NCBI GenBank assembly: GCA_024400665.1
Contig: JAKSML010000019.1
Location: 1 to 34,336 of the forward strand
Direction of reading: 5' to 3'
DNA from: Bacteroidales bacterium
GTDB lineage: Bacteria; Bacteroidota; Bacteroidia; Bacteroidales; P3
Length of the DNA stretch: 34,336 nucleotides
The notes below the pieces were generated by a model, which saw only the letters and a program-made list of their open reading frames with translations, did no database searches and was not told the DNA's origin. Position 1 is the stretch's first letter. Every line of letters starts with the position of its first letter. The position numbers and the translations under genes were made by a program. Below are positions 22,976-32,600 of the stretch, one piece after another.

Positions 22976-23896
22976 TTAAAAAGAAAATCCCTGCTGCAAG
23001 AACGGGTCATCCCTGTAGCCGTAGGACAGCGCAGCCTCCAGCTCCTTCTCCGACCCGTAGTGGTCCAGATAGGCATCCGACGTCAGCATATTATCCGTGA
23101 ACTCAGAGTTCGACACCTGGTAGCCGTTCACGCTGTTGCGTCCCAGCACGGGGGCGAAGTCGAAGTCAAAGCCGCTGACGCCCAGCAGCTCGCTAAGGTC
23201 AAACGCCAAGTGCCCGTCCGACAGCCTCTCCATATAGCTCGGCAGCGTCTCCTCGCTCGCAAGATCCACCACCAACTGCGGGGCGAATATCTTCGTCGCC
23301 GGCGCCCCCGTAGGCTTGTAGCTCATCACGAACATCGTCAGCGTGTCCCCCTGCCTGATCTCCGCGCCCAAAGCCTCCAGCGCCTCCGACAGCGCCTCGT
23401 AGAAACTCCCCATCGTCGTCTGCGGCCCCGGCGTGATGCTCGTCACCGGCGTCACGATGTAGGCTGGCGTCGTCTCCGTCTCCTGCACCAGCGTGAACAG
23501 CGAGCCTATCGAAGGCAGCGTCCCGCGCGTCACCACGAAAGGCGCCGGCACCAGCAAGTCCCTCGCCGCCTCCTCCTTAGTCTGCGTGAGGGCGTACACC
23601 TCAGGCTTCGCATAATTATACCGCATAAACATATTCGCGTTCGTCAGCCCCTCAGGACGGTCGGGAAAAGCCTGATACATCCCCCTCCCGTTGGGCGCCG
23701 ACAAGTTCAGCTCCGTGTAGCCACGCATGACGTTAGCCAAGCGCACCTGATGGAGCACCTGATTCAGAGTGGAAAGACCACCCTTGCGACCGATTTTCTG
23801 TGAGGCGATAACCGAGCCGCCAACAGTGCGGACCGTGACATCGCCGATTGAACCGTAGGAACCTTTGCCTACCACGATTGACTTAATGTGTGCCAT
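22976..23896 (-). CDS. Conserved-looking protein of unknown function (DUF6266-like N-terminus possible)
   Basis: 306 residues from ATG 23896; the frame is open further upstream, but that part has no good start and runs through the promoter. No signal peptide. The N-terminus, MAHIKSIVVGKGSYGSIGDV followed by a TVGGSVIASQKIGRKGG segment, is rich in Gly and basic residues. It vaguely resembles the start of DUF6266 proteins, but I cannot confirm this. A long central part contains strands and an amphipathic helix (GSFYEALSEALEALGAEI). The C-terminus ends DDPFLQQGFSF. Its function is not recognised. It is a single-gene minus-strand unit between terminators and repeats. Confidence 0.65.
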   Translation of the reverse strand: MAHIKSIVVGKGSYGSIGDVTVRTVGGSVIASQKIGRKGGLSTLNQVLHQVRLANVMRGYTELNLSAPNGRGMYQAFPDRPEGLTNANMFMRYNYAKPEVYALTQTKEEAARDLLVPAPFVVTRGTLPSIGSLFTLVQETETTPAYIVTPVTSITPGPQTTMGSFYEALSEALEALGAEIRQGDTLTMFVMSYKPTGAPATKIFAPQLVVDLASEETLPSYMERLSDGHLAFDLSELLGVSGFDFDFAPVLGRNSVNGYQVSNSEFTDNMLTSDAYLDHYGSEKELEAALSYGYRDDPFLQQGFSF

Positions 23897-23961
23897 AATA
23901 CTTTTTGGTTTAAATGGTTGATTAAAGTTTTTCACAGCCCTCCAGCCTCTGGAAGACGCTG

Positions 23962-23992
23962 CAAAAATACACCAAAAAATCCACATACCAAC
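23962..23992 (-). promoter_or_regulatory. Minus-strand promoter for the 22976-23896 gene
   Basis: On the minus strand, TATTTTTG (23962-23969) is the -7 element and GTTG 19 bases upstream (23989-23992) a plausible -33 element. The leader would be about 60 bases. This placement supports ATG 23896 as the start. Confidence 0.6.
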
Positions 23993-24064
23993 AACTATTT
24001 TCTCAATCCCCCAATCGCTTCCATCAATCCTCCCCCTATCCCCCTGATACTCAGCTCCAAGCAA

Positions 24065-24135
24065 CCGGCTCCCGCCCTAATTCTTAATTCCTAATTCTTA
24101 ATTCTTAATTCCCTCCCATTCTTAATTCTCAATTC
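24065..24135. repeat. CCGGCTCCCGCCCT motif with AATTCTTAATT repeats
   Basis: CCGGCTCCCGCCCT (24065-24078) is followed by four or more AATTCTTAATT/AATTCTCAATT units up to 24135. The same arrangement appears at 26256-26300 and, inverted, at 10681-10769. The units are palindromic, so the mRNA or DNA could fold. Confidence 0.65.
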
Positions 24136-24140
24136 AAAAG

Positions 24141-24172
24141 TTTGCTCATTCCAAAAAAAGTTCGTATCTTTG
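24141..24172 (+). promoter_or_regulatory. Housekeeping promoter of the 24222-24656 gene
   Basis: TTTG (24141-24144) is followed after 20 bases by TATCTTTG (24165-24172), a near-consensus Bacteroidales promoter. Transcription would start near 24177, giving a leader of about 45 A-rich bases. Confidence 0.8.
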
Positions 24173-24221
24173 CACCTCGAAAAAATAACACAAAATACAA
24201 ACACAAAAATACAATTTTAGT

Positions 24222-24656
24222 ATGTTCAACTTATTTAAGAAAAAAGGCTATACCTTAACCGACCATGATGTCGAATCGATCCTAGAAAAAAAGGGTATTT
24301 TAAAAGAGGGTATTTTAATAGACGGTGCTAAAAAAATAGGAATTAAATCAATTGCTTTTTCCGAGAATGCTATTCCACAGAATGCAATAGAAGAATTAAA
24401 AAAAAACCCCAATATTATTGTTGAGGAAAACGGGAGGCAGTTTCTTGGCTTGAATGAAATCATGGTGAGCATCGACCCTAATCTATTATATGATAATATC
24501 GCTAATTTTTGTAGCATTGTCGGTTTTTTGATCGCCATTGCTAATAATAATAAATCATCGAATACCATGTTGACCGTAAAAACCACCAACGACTCGTTTA
24601 GTCTTAAAGCAAAGGATGCTGTTGAGTACCTTTTCAAGCTTATGCGTAAAGAATAA
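24222..24656 (+). CDS. Hypothetical protein, AT-rich gene
   Basis: 144 residues, no recognised domain. The N-terminus MFNLFKKKGYTLTDHDVESILEKKG is basic and helical, without a signal peptide. A short hydrophobic stretch (FCSIVGFLIAIAN, about residues 94-106) may be a buried helix or a weak membrane segment. The C-terminus SLKAKDAVEYLFKLMRKE is helical. The gene is much richer in A and T than the adhesin and DPP IV genes, as is the next gene, which suggests recent acquisition of both. A consensus promoter precedes it and a structured repeat follows within about 30 bases. Confidence 0.65.
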   Translation: MFNLFKKKGYTLTDHDVESILEKKGILKEGILIDGAKKIGIKSIAFSENAIPQNAIEELKKNPNIIVEENGRQFLGLNEIMVSIDPNLLYDNIANFCSIVGFLIAIANNNKSSNTMLTVKTTNDSFSLKAKDAVEYLFKLMRKE

Positions 24657-24683
24657 GGTTGTGTCCATAAATTGATTTCTTGG

Positions 24684-24788
24684 GATTTCGGAGTGGTTTT
24701 CGAGCAGATTGCTGTGCGGAACGAGGGATCGTAACGGCTACGCGACCGAGTGATAAACAGCAAGATGCCGAAAAGTACACAAAATCGC
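24684..24788 (+). repeat. About 100-base imperfect inverted repeat (structured element)
   Basis: TTTTCGAGCAGATTGCTG (24697-24714) pairs with CAGCAAGATGCCGAAAA (24758-24774) with a few mismatches, and outer GATTTC/AAAATC bases extend the stem. The loop contains a second small stem CGTA-ACGGC-TACG flanked by CGAGG and CGACCGAG. It looks like a miniature inverted-repeat element or a structured RNA between the two AT-rich genes. An open frame runs through it into the next gene, but its translation is not protein-like. Confidence 0.6.
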
Positions 24789-24847
24789 AAAAAAGTATTT
24801 TTTTTCTTTCATTATTTTTATACGTTGAATTTATAAAACCCACCACA

Positions 24848-25885
24848 ATGGTTCAACATGCAGATTATAACCAATTAAGAAATGATATTCTGTCTTTTAA
24901 TAAAGAGTATTCTATAAATTGTGTATTGGAATTTGACAATAACAGATTATTGCCTGAAACAAAAGACGGAAGTATTCTTTTGAGCAAAAGAACCGAACTA
25001 TTACTTTTGTTAGAAAACCTTTATCCGTATTCAAGGGACATTCAAAAGCTCTTGTTTTTCTATGTAGCTGTTGATATTCAGTTATTCAAGAATAATTCGT
25101 ATGAAAACGCGCAAAGATTATTGCCAATATTAGAAAAATTATCTCGCTGTGATAAAGTATTGGATGAATTAGAAGATGTTACCGAACCTCTCCGTATTGA
25201 TCTCCAGATGAGAGCTCTTCTCCGTCACGAATTATGCCATAATATATTATCAAATGATAGTGAACAAAAACAACGATGTATTGAAGAGGCTAGGAATATT
25301 ATAGAGGGGTTCGAATTCCCTGGTAGGAGAGGTTGTCTTATTCGAAGAAACCAAAAGAAATGTTTGAAAGACAACAATTTTCTTGAAGAAAATGTGTGCG
25401 ATGCCGAAATCGCCAGATGGTTAGCAAAGTGCTGCATAGAAGGGGAATTGTCGGATACTGATTTTGAATGTATTTGTAAACAAATAGTACATTCATTGTA
25501 CAGTAGAACTTTTTATGGGATGGTAGGTGAGTTTTATAAAAATCCAGGAATAATTGGACAGAATAAGGCAATGCTACTATATGCGACAAAAAATGTAATT
25601 CAAATCAATTTTTTTGAAATTGCGTTAAAGGATAGCCTAAAAGAGACCTTAAATGATACACAAAAGTCCCAATTGAAGAAAAATCTAGAAAACGAGGCGG
25701 AAAATTTCAATTTATTACTCGAAGCGACAACTTCATCATTGCGAGATTTAACTGTGGGATATTCTTTGTCATATAATAAGAATCCCTCAATAATTTCACC
25801 AGAGGAAAAAAATGAAATAGCTCAACATTATTTCTCGTTGGGAGAATCATTGTATTCTGCTCTATTAAAAAGATTGAACAAATAA
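24848..25885 (+). CDS. Hypothetical helical protein with an HELCH motif
   Basis: 345 residues from ATG 24848. An in-frame upstream extension would translate the inverted repeat and is rejected. There is no signal peptide or membrane segment. It is almost all helical, with stretches that look like weak TPR-type repeats (RALLRHELCHNILSND then CIEEARNIIEGF). HELCH at residues 127-131 matches the HExxH zinc-peptidase pattern, and a DAEIARWLA at about 185-193 could supply a third ligand. A peptidase would need these to lie in a proper active-site fold, which is not shown. It is Cys-rich in the middle (C at RRGC, KKC, NVC, KCC). The gene is AT-rich and seems to share acquisition history with 24222-24656. 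Confidence 0.65.
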   Translation: MVQHADYNQLRNDILSFNKEYSINCVLEFDNNRLLPETKDGSILLSKRTELLLLLENLYPYSRDIQKLLFFYVAVDIQLFKNNSYENAQRLLPILEKLSRCDKVLDELEDVTEPLRIDLQMRALLRHELCHNILSNDSEQKQRCIEEARNIIEGFEFPGRRGCLIRRNQKKCLKDNNFLEENVCDAEIARWLAKCCIEGELSDTDFECICKQIVHSLYSRTFYGMVGEFYKNPGIIGQNKAMLLYATKNVIQINFFEIALKDSLKETLNDTQKSQLKKNLENEAENFNLLLEATTSSLRDLTVGYSLSYNKNPSIISPEEKNEIAQHYFSLGESLYSALLKRLNK

Positions 25886-25937
25886 CCCCAATTGTTAAAA
25901 AATTCCGTCCTTGGGGATGTTCTGAGGGCGGGGCGTT

Positions 25938-26074
25938 GTGTCGGATTTGCAATCCGACACATATAAATATAAGGATTTGCAATCCGCATTAAATAATTCA
26001 TTATAAATAATGTATGATATGTTTGCGGATTAAAAATCCTTATATTAGACAGGCTCGGATTATAAATCCGAGCC
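25938..26074. repeat. Nested GGATT-AATCC palindrome cluster
   Basis: Four palindromes share the core GGATT-NNN-AATCC: 25938-25960 with a perfect 10-bp stem GTGTCGGATT, 25973-25985, 26027-26039, and 26052-26074 with a perfect 10-bp stem GGCTCGGATT. In addition 25967-25988 and 26024-26045 are near-perfect reverse complements of each other, so the two middle units can fold into one long stem. Confidence 0.8.
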
Positions 26075-26140
26075 AACGTGAATGAATTTATAGAACCCAC
26101 CTCAAAAAAGTCCTTATAGAAAAATAGCGAATAGTGCAAA

Positions 26141-26232
26141 GGTTATTACCGTTCCCAGGCCGGCCCCCTGCTGATGACTTTCGAAAAAGGGTAGGGGTAT
26201 GTTTCGAAACAATCCAAAAAGTCCTTATAGAA
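26141..26232 (+). repeat. Interspersed repeat, copy 2 (GGCCGGCCCCCTG element)
   Basis: Matches 2457-2549 over its full length in the same orientation, including AGGCCGGCCCCCTGCTGATG and the terminal AAAAAGTCCTTATAGAA. That terminal segment also appears just upstream at 26103-26120, so the copy is flanked on both sides by AAAAAGTCCTTATAGAA. Confidence 0.75.
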
Positions 26233-26365
26233 AATCTCCCATTCCCTCCCATCCGCCGGCTCCCGCCCCACTCATTATTCATTATTCATTACTCATTATT
26301 CAATCATTTGTTAAAAAAATCCCACCCCTTCAGCCCCATTTTTTAACATTCCCAAAAAACGAGTG

Positions 26366-26420
26366 AGTTTGTCCTGAGTTTGTCCTGGGTTTGTCCTGGG
26401 TTTGTCCTGGGTTTGTCCCA
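26366..26420 (+). repeat. Tandem repeat, five units of RGTTTGTCCTG
   Basis: Five consecutive 11-base units: AGTTTGTCCTG twice, GGTTTGTCCTG twice, and GGTTTGTCCCA. It lies about 210 bases before the second giant adhesin gene and is followed by two AAATGTTAAA motifs. Confidence 0.9.
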
Positions 26421-26551
26421 AATGTTAAATCCAAATGTTAAAAAATCCCGCCCCCATCTCACCCCTCTCCGCCCCCTCTTTTCTCGCCGTCTTCCCCCCT
26501 CCGTTTCCGCTATCTCCCAATCACGGGGAGTTTCTTAATAATATATAAATA

Positions 26552-26583
26552 TTTGCACGAGTGATTTTTTTTATTTATCTTTG
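26552..26583 (+). promoter_or_regulatory. Housekeeping promoter of the second giant adhesin gene
   Basis: TTTG (26552-26555), 20 bases, TATCTTTG (26576-26583) is close to consensus. Transcription would start near 26588, leaving a leader of about 47 bases that contains a CGTATTACGAGGAGC segment before ATG 26635. Confidence 0.85.
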
Positions 26584-26634
26584 CAGTCTCGTATTACGAG
26601 GAGCTTTAGTAGCAATCATTTAATACATAATATT

Positions 26635-29600
26635 ATGCACAAGTTTCTACGTTTATTGGCCTTGGCTGCAATGATGGTTTTGCCGTTTGCAGCGACGGCA
26701 CAAGGCATCAGCCTGCCGTACTTCCACGATTTCGACGGAGATGCGACGGGCACAAGCGCCCCTATGCCTGCGGGCTGGGCGCGCATCAACGATGCGACGG
26801 GTACATACACCTACTACCCGTATGTCATGAGCAGCGCTGCCAACGCGCACAGCGGCAGCAACGTGCTGTATTTCTACCTCACCACCACTACGACATACGC
26901 CAGCAACGAGTATGCCATCATGCCCGTGGTGGCAGAAGGCTATGCGATGAGCGACCTGGAGCTGATGTTCTGGGCTAAGCGCAGCACCAACGCCACCGAC
27001 CTCTACGTGGGCGTGATGAGCGACCCCACGGCGGCTTCCACCTTCGTCCCCGTGGACACCATCGCACTGACCACGGACCAGACCGAATACACGGTCAGCC
27101 TCGCCAGCTATGCCGGCACAGGCCGCTATGTGGCCTTCAAGATGTCGCGCGGCACGGCGGCCACCTACTGCTATATGGACGATGTGACGCTGCGCGAGCG
27201 CCGCGGCTGTGCCACCCCCGACAGCGTGGCAGTGGGCTCGCTTGCCCCCACGTCGGCAGTTGTGTCGTGGGCTGCCGGCACGGCTAATGCCTGGACGCTC
27301 TACCGCACCGTGGCAGGCGTGACCGACAGCGAGGCCTGCTTCTCGCCCTCCTACACCTATACCGACCTGCTGCCCAACACCACCTACGAGGTGAGCGTGG
27401 CGGCAGAGTGCGCCGACGGGCAGAGCTATGCCTCCTACCCGGTGGCCTTCCACACCCCCTGCGTGGCCCTCCCCGCCGACTCCCTGCCCTATACCTACGG
27501 CTTTGAGGATGCCACCGCCACAGGCACCAACGGCCAGATCAGCGCCTGCTGGAGCCGTCATGTGATGAACTCCGCCACCAACTACCCCTATCCCTCTACG
27601 ACGCAGGTCCATTCGGGCAGCTATGCGCTCTACTTCTACAACAATGCTGCCACGGCGGCTTCGCGCATCGTCTCCTGGGCCACCATGCCCCTCACCGAGG
27701 TTCCCGTCAACAGCCTGCAGCTCTCCTTCTGGGCACTGAAGACGTCGGCCAACTACGGCAACCTCACCATCGGCGTGATGGACAACCCCGACGACCTCTC
27801 GACCTTCGACACCATCACCTCCATCCAGGTGGCGGACAACTCGACATGGGAATATTTCGAGATACCCCTGAGCAGCTACACCGGCACAGGCCATCACCTG
27901 GCACTGCTGAGCGCTGCCGCCGTGCTGAGCTATACCTACCTTGACGATGTGACGATAGACCTCCTGCCCACCTGCACACGTCCTACGGAGGCGGCTGCCA
28001 GCAATGTGACCCAGACTTCTGCTGACCTGAGCTGGACGGAGACCGGCACCGCTACGGAGTGGCTGGTGCAATATACCACCACCGACTTTGAGACCGGCAC
28101 CGTGGTGACGGAAAATGCCATTGCCACGCCCTACACCCTCACGGGTCTCTCGCCCTCGACGTCGTATCAGGTGCGCATTGCCGCCCTGTGCGACAACGGC
28201 GACACCAGCACCTTCACGAACCTCTCGCTCCAGACGGAGTGCGGCCAGGTGGAGCTGCCCTATTTCTACAGCTTCGAGAACGACGCCACGGGAAGCAGCG
28301 CCCCCTTCGTCTATTGTTGGACGCGCCACAACGACGCTACAGGCACTGTGAACTACTACCCCTACGTGAGCAGCAACAGCGCCAACGCCCATAGCGGCAT
28401 GAGGTACCTCTACTTCTACACTTCCACCACGACGACCTACGCCAACAACATGTATGCTGTGCTGCCGGGCGTGAACACGGGCGGACGCCCCATGAGCTCC
28501 TTGGAGATGCTCTTCTGGACCAAGCTGGGCTCTGCCACCTCGACGGAGAAGATTATCGTGGGCGTGATGTCCAGTCCCGACTCTGTGGAGACCTTCGTGC
28601 CTATCGACAGCGTGACGGTGACAGGCAACGTGATGACGCAATATACAATCAGCTTCGCGAACTATACCGGCACTAACAACTATATCGCCCTGCTTGTGCG
28701 CCGCGGCACCACGTCGTCGAACATCTATGTTGATGACATCGAGGTGCGCCGCGCCGCCAACTGCCACACGGCCGAGGGCATGCACCTCGTCTCCGTCACC
28801 GACAACGAGGCCACCATCTCATGGAACAGCAACGGCCAGGACGGCTTCAACGTCTATTACGGCGAGGCTGGCTTTGACGCAGACACTGCCATGGTGGATT
28901 ATGTGAGCGACACCACCTATACCTTCTACGGGTTGGCAGCCAGCACGGCCTACGAGTACTACATCGTCGCCACCTGCGGAGGCGATGAGGCTCATGCCAC
29001 CTCGCGCTTCGGCTTCACCACTGAGTGCACGCCCATCGACAGCCTGCCCTATTTCGAGGGCTTCGACAGCTATGCCACAGGCACCTCCGCGACCATTGAC
29101 CCCTGCTGGCATAAATATACCAACTACTCCACAGCCTATCCCTATCCCATCGCTGCGGGTGCCGTGCATGGCGCAAACGGTCTCACCTTCCGTGCCGACC
29201 GTTCCTCCTCGCTGGGCACTGCTCCCACCTACTGCTATGCGGCGCTGCCGCGCTTCACGGCGCCGCTCGCACAGCTGTGCCTGCGCTTCAACGCCAAGCG
29301 TTACAGCAGCATTGGCGAGACCTACCATTCCGAGATACAGGTCGGCGTGATGAGCGACCCTGAGGACTACAGCACCTTCGTGCCTGTGACGTTCATCGAC
29401 CTCACCCCCGAGGCTGCCAGCTCAGTGCATGCGGAAGAGGTGTTCTTTGACGGCTACCACGGCACGGGCGAGTATATCGCCATCGTGGATCCTTCGCCCA
29501 GCGGCTTGGGACACTACAACTATTTCTATATCGACGATGTGGAGGTGGATTTTGTTCCCAACTGCCATCGTTCCACCAACCTTGCTGCCACGAATGTCAC

Positions 29601-32600
29601 CGCCAACAGCGCGGACCTTGCATGGCATAACGGCAGCGCGACGCTGACGGGCTTCACCGTGGCATACAGCCAGCAGGCAGACTTCGACCCCGACACCTGC
29701 GGGCAGACCTTCGTGGTTACCGACACTACAGCGACGCTCACAGGCCTCGACAACTACAGCACCTACTACTGGGCTGTTGCTGCCGACTGCGGCGATGAGC
29801 AGAGCGAATGGTCGCGTGTGGCCTCCTTCATGACTCTCTACGACTGCGGCGAGGGCTTTACGAATATCATCGACACCATCGGCCAGGGCACCTCGTCCAC
29901 CTCTACCTACACGATGTACTGCTCCACCACCTATCCTTCGGGCTACAGCACCAACATCTTCGGCGTTGAGGAGCTCGCTGCCATGGGCCTCCAGAGCAAC
30001 AACCGCATCAACCGCATCAAGCTGCACTGTGGCGCCACGGGCGCAACCATCAGCGACGTGGATGTATATATGACCGAGACCGACCTGAACGCCTTCGGCA
30101 ATCCCGCAGCCGGCGACACTGTGGCTGTGGGCAGCATGACGCACGTCTTCCACGGCAATGTCGTGGCCACCCCCAACCAGTGGGTTGAGATTGTCTTCGA
30201 CAGCGCCTTCCAGTACAGCGGCTCCCGCAACCTTATGGTGACCCTCCGCCGTGGCATCACCACTGCGTCAGCCACCTTCTACTACACTTCCGCTTCGCCC
30301 GACTACCGCACCTGCTACGGCTATAGAACCGCTACTGGCACCACCTATAGCGCCACGCGTTCCTATTCTCGCACCAACATGGTCTTCAACATCTGCGCTG
30401 AAGAGCCTGCCTGCGAGCGTCCTGCCGATGTGGCTCTCACCAGCCTCATGCCTAATGCTGCCGATATAGCCTGGACGGGCAGCGCAGCACGCTACGAGGT
30501 GGCTTACGGCGAAGCCGGCTTCAACCCCGACACCGTGAGCAGCCTGGCTGGCACCCACGCCTTCACCACGACGACAGCCTACAGCATCGCCGGTCTGAAT
30601 GCCAACACGGGCTACGATGTCTATGTCCGCAGCTACTGCTCCACTGGCGACACCAGCGATTGGAGCATTGCCTTCTCCTTCACCACGCCGTGCGCCGCAC
30701 AGAGCATTCCTTACACCGAGGATTTCGAGGCCTACGCTTCCGGCTCTACCAGCACCATTGACCCCTGCTGGGTGAAGGGCACCAACAACACCACGCAGTA
30801 CCCCTATCCCTATCTCACCAATGCCATCAGCGGTGTGCGCAGCCTCTATTTCTATGCTTATCATCCCAGCAGCGCCACCTCCACGCAGTACTACTGCTAT
30901 GCAGCACTGCCCCTGATGGAGGTGCCGGTCGATAGCCTGATGCTCACCTTCAGCATGCGCCGCTACAACACCACGACCGACTACTATACCACCCGCATGG
31001 TTGTGGGCGTGATGACCGACCCCAGCGATATCTCTACCTTCGACCCTGTCGATACTATCGACATGAAGAACGAGGCTGGCCTGGCAGTCCGTCGCTACGA
31101 GGTGGCCTTCAACAACTACCACGGCAACGGCCAGTACATAGCTTTCTACGACGAGGTGCCTCCTCTCTACGGCTCCTCTACCTATTCGTATAGCTACGCC
31201 TACGTTGACGATGTCAATGTGGATTATATCCCCACCTGCCCCAGCCCCATCAATGTTGCCTCCTCCAATGTGGGCGCCCACGAGGCCACCATCACTTGGA
31301 CCGACCGCAATGCCAACCCCTTGGCTTGGGAGCTTGAATATGGTCCCACGGGCTTCACGCCCGGCTATGGCACACGCCTCTATCCCGCAGCCGACAGCAT
31401 CGTCCTCACGGGTTTGAACAATGCCACCTTCTACGATGTGTATGTCCGCAACATCTGCGCTGCCGGCGACACCAGCGGCTGGTCTATGATTCATACCTTC
31501 AACACCGTCTGCGGCATGATCTCCACGCTGCCCTATACCAACGGCTTCGAGAACGAGCAGAGCGGCGGTGCCTCTATCACCACCTATCCGCAGTTCGTCA
31601 CCTGCTGGACTCGTTTCAACAACTCCGGCACCGTCTCCTACCAGGGCTACCCCTACGTCTCCACTACCACCACCTACGTCCACAGCGGCACCAAGGGCAT
31701 GTACTTCTATGCCGCCGCTGCCACTACCACCACCGACTACCCCAACATCCAGATGGCTGTGATGCCGCAGGTCGATACCACGGTGTTCTCCATGAACAAC
31801 CTCAAGGTCTCCTTCTTCGCCAAGCGTAATGCTTCGTATGCCACCACCTTCCTTGTCGGTGTGATGTCCGATCCTACCAATGCTGCCACCTTCGTTGCAA
31901 TCGACTCTGTCCCGCTTACCGACAGCTACGACTTCTACGAGGTTCCGTTCAACGGCTACACCGGCAATGGCTCATACGTCGCCTTCCGCCTGGATAGAGG
32001 CGCAGCAATCCAGTATGCCTATCTCGATGATGTCGAGCTCGACATCATCCCCACCTGCGTGCGTCCCGACGACCTCGTGGCCGATAGTGCCACTTCCAAC
32101 AGCATCCTCCTTAGCTGGACCGAGACCGGCACCGCCTCTCAGTGGGCTGTTGAATACGGTCCCGAAGGCTTCATGCCCGGCACTGGCACTTCTGTGGTTG
32201 CCAACAGCAACCCCTTCCGCCTGACGGGTCTCACTCCCGCAACACATTATCAGGCCTACGTCCGCGCCATCTGCCAGGAAGGCGACACCAGCTACTACAA
32301 CCGCGTGCCCGTCGTCTTCACCACCTCTCAGATTCCCGCTGCGGTGCCCTATTTCTATGACTTCGAAAATGCCACCGAATGGAGCAACTGGCAGACTAAT
32401 ACCAACACGAACGTCAATTGGTATCGTGGCATCGTAGAGGGCAGCAACCGCCTCTATGTCTCTGCCGACAACGGCGCCACCGTGGGCACCAACCTCACCC
32501 AGATTGTCAACGCTGTGGCTTATCGCGACATCGATTTCGGCAATACGCCCAACACCTTCGCCGTCACCTTCAAGGCTAAGTGCGGCGGCTCTACCGATGG

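Larger units (their letters stand above)
25886..26550. other. Gene-free repeat zone between AT-rich genes and second adhesin
   Basis: No gene is seen in about 660 bases. It holds nested GGATT...AATCC palindromes (25938-26074), a TTTATAGAACCCACC copy (about 26087-26098), the second interspersed element (26141-26232), a CCGGCTCCCGCCCC/ATTCATT block (26256-26305), and an 11-base tandem repeat (26366-26420). The tandem repeat is followed by C-rich DNA. Confidence 0.7.

Noticed and set aside
24680-24847. Longer N-terminus for the HELCH protein
   Set aside because: This part translates the structured inverted repeat and an A/T-rich leader. The ATG at 24848 starts a helical, protein-like sequence.
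25900-26550. CRISPR array suspected from the repeated palindromes
   Set aside because: Repeats differ in length and spacing, spacers are absent or are themselves repeats, and there are no cas genes.
26653-28785. A 710-codon minus-strand open frame opposite the second giant adhesin
   Set aside because: Same codon-bias shadow. The + strand encodes clear FN3 and choice-of-anchor modules over the same bases.
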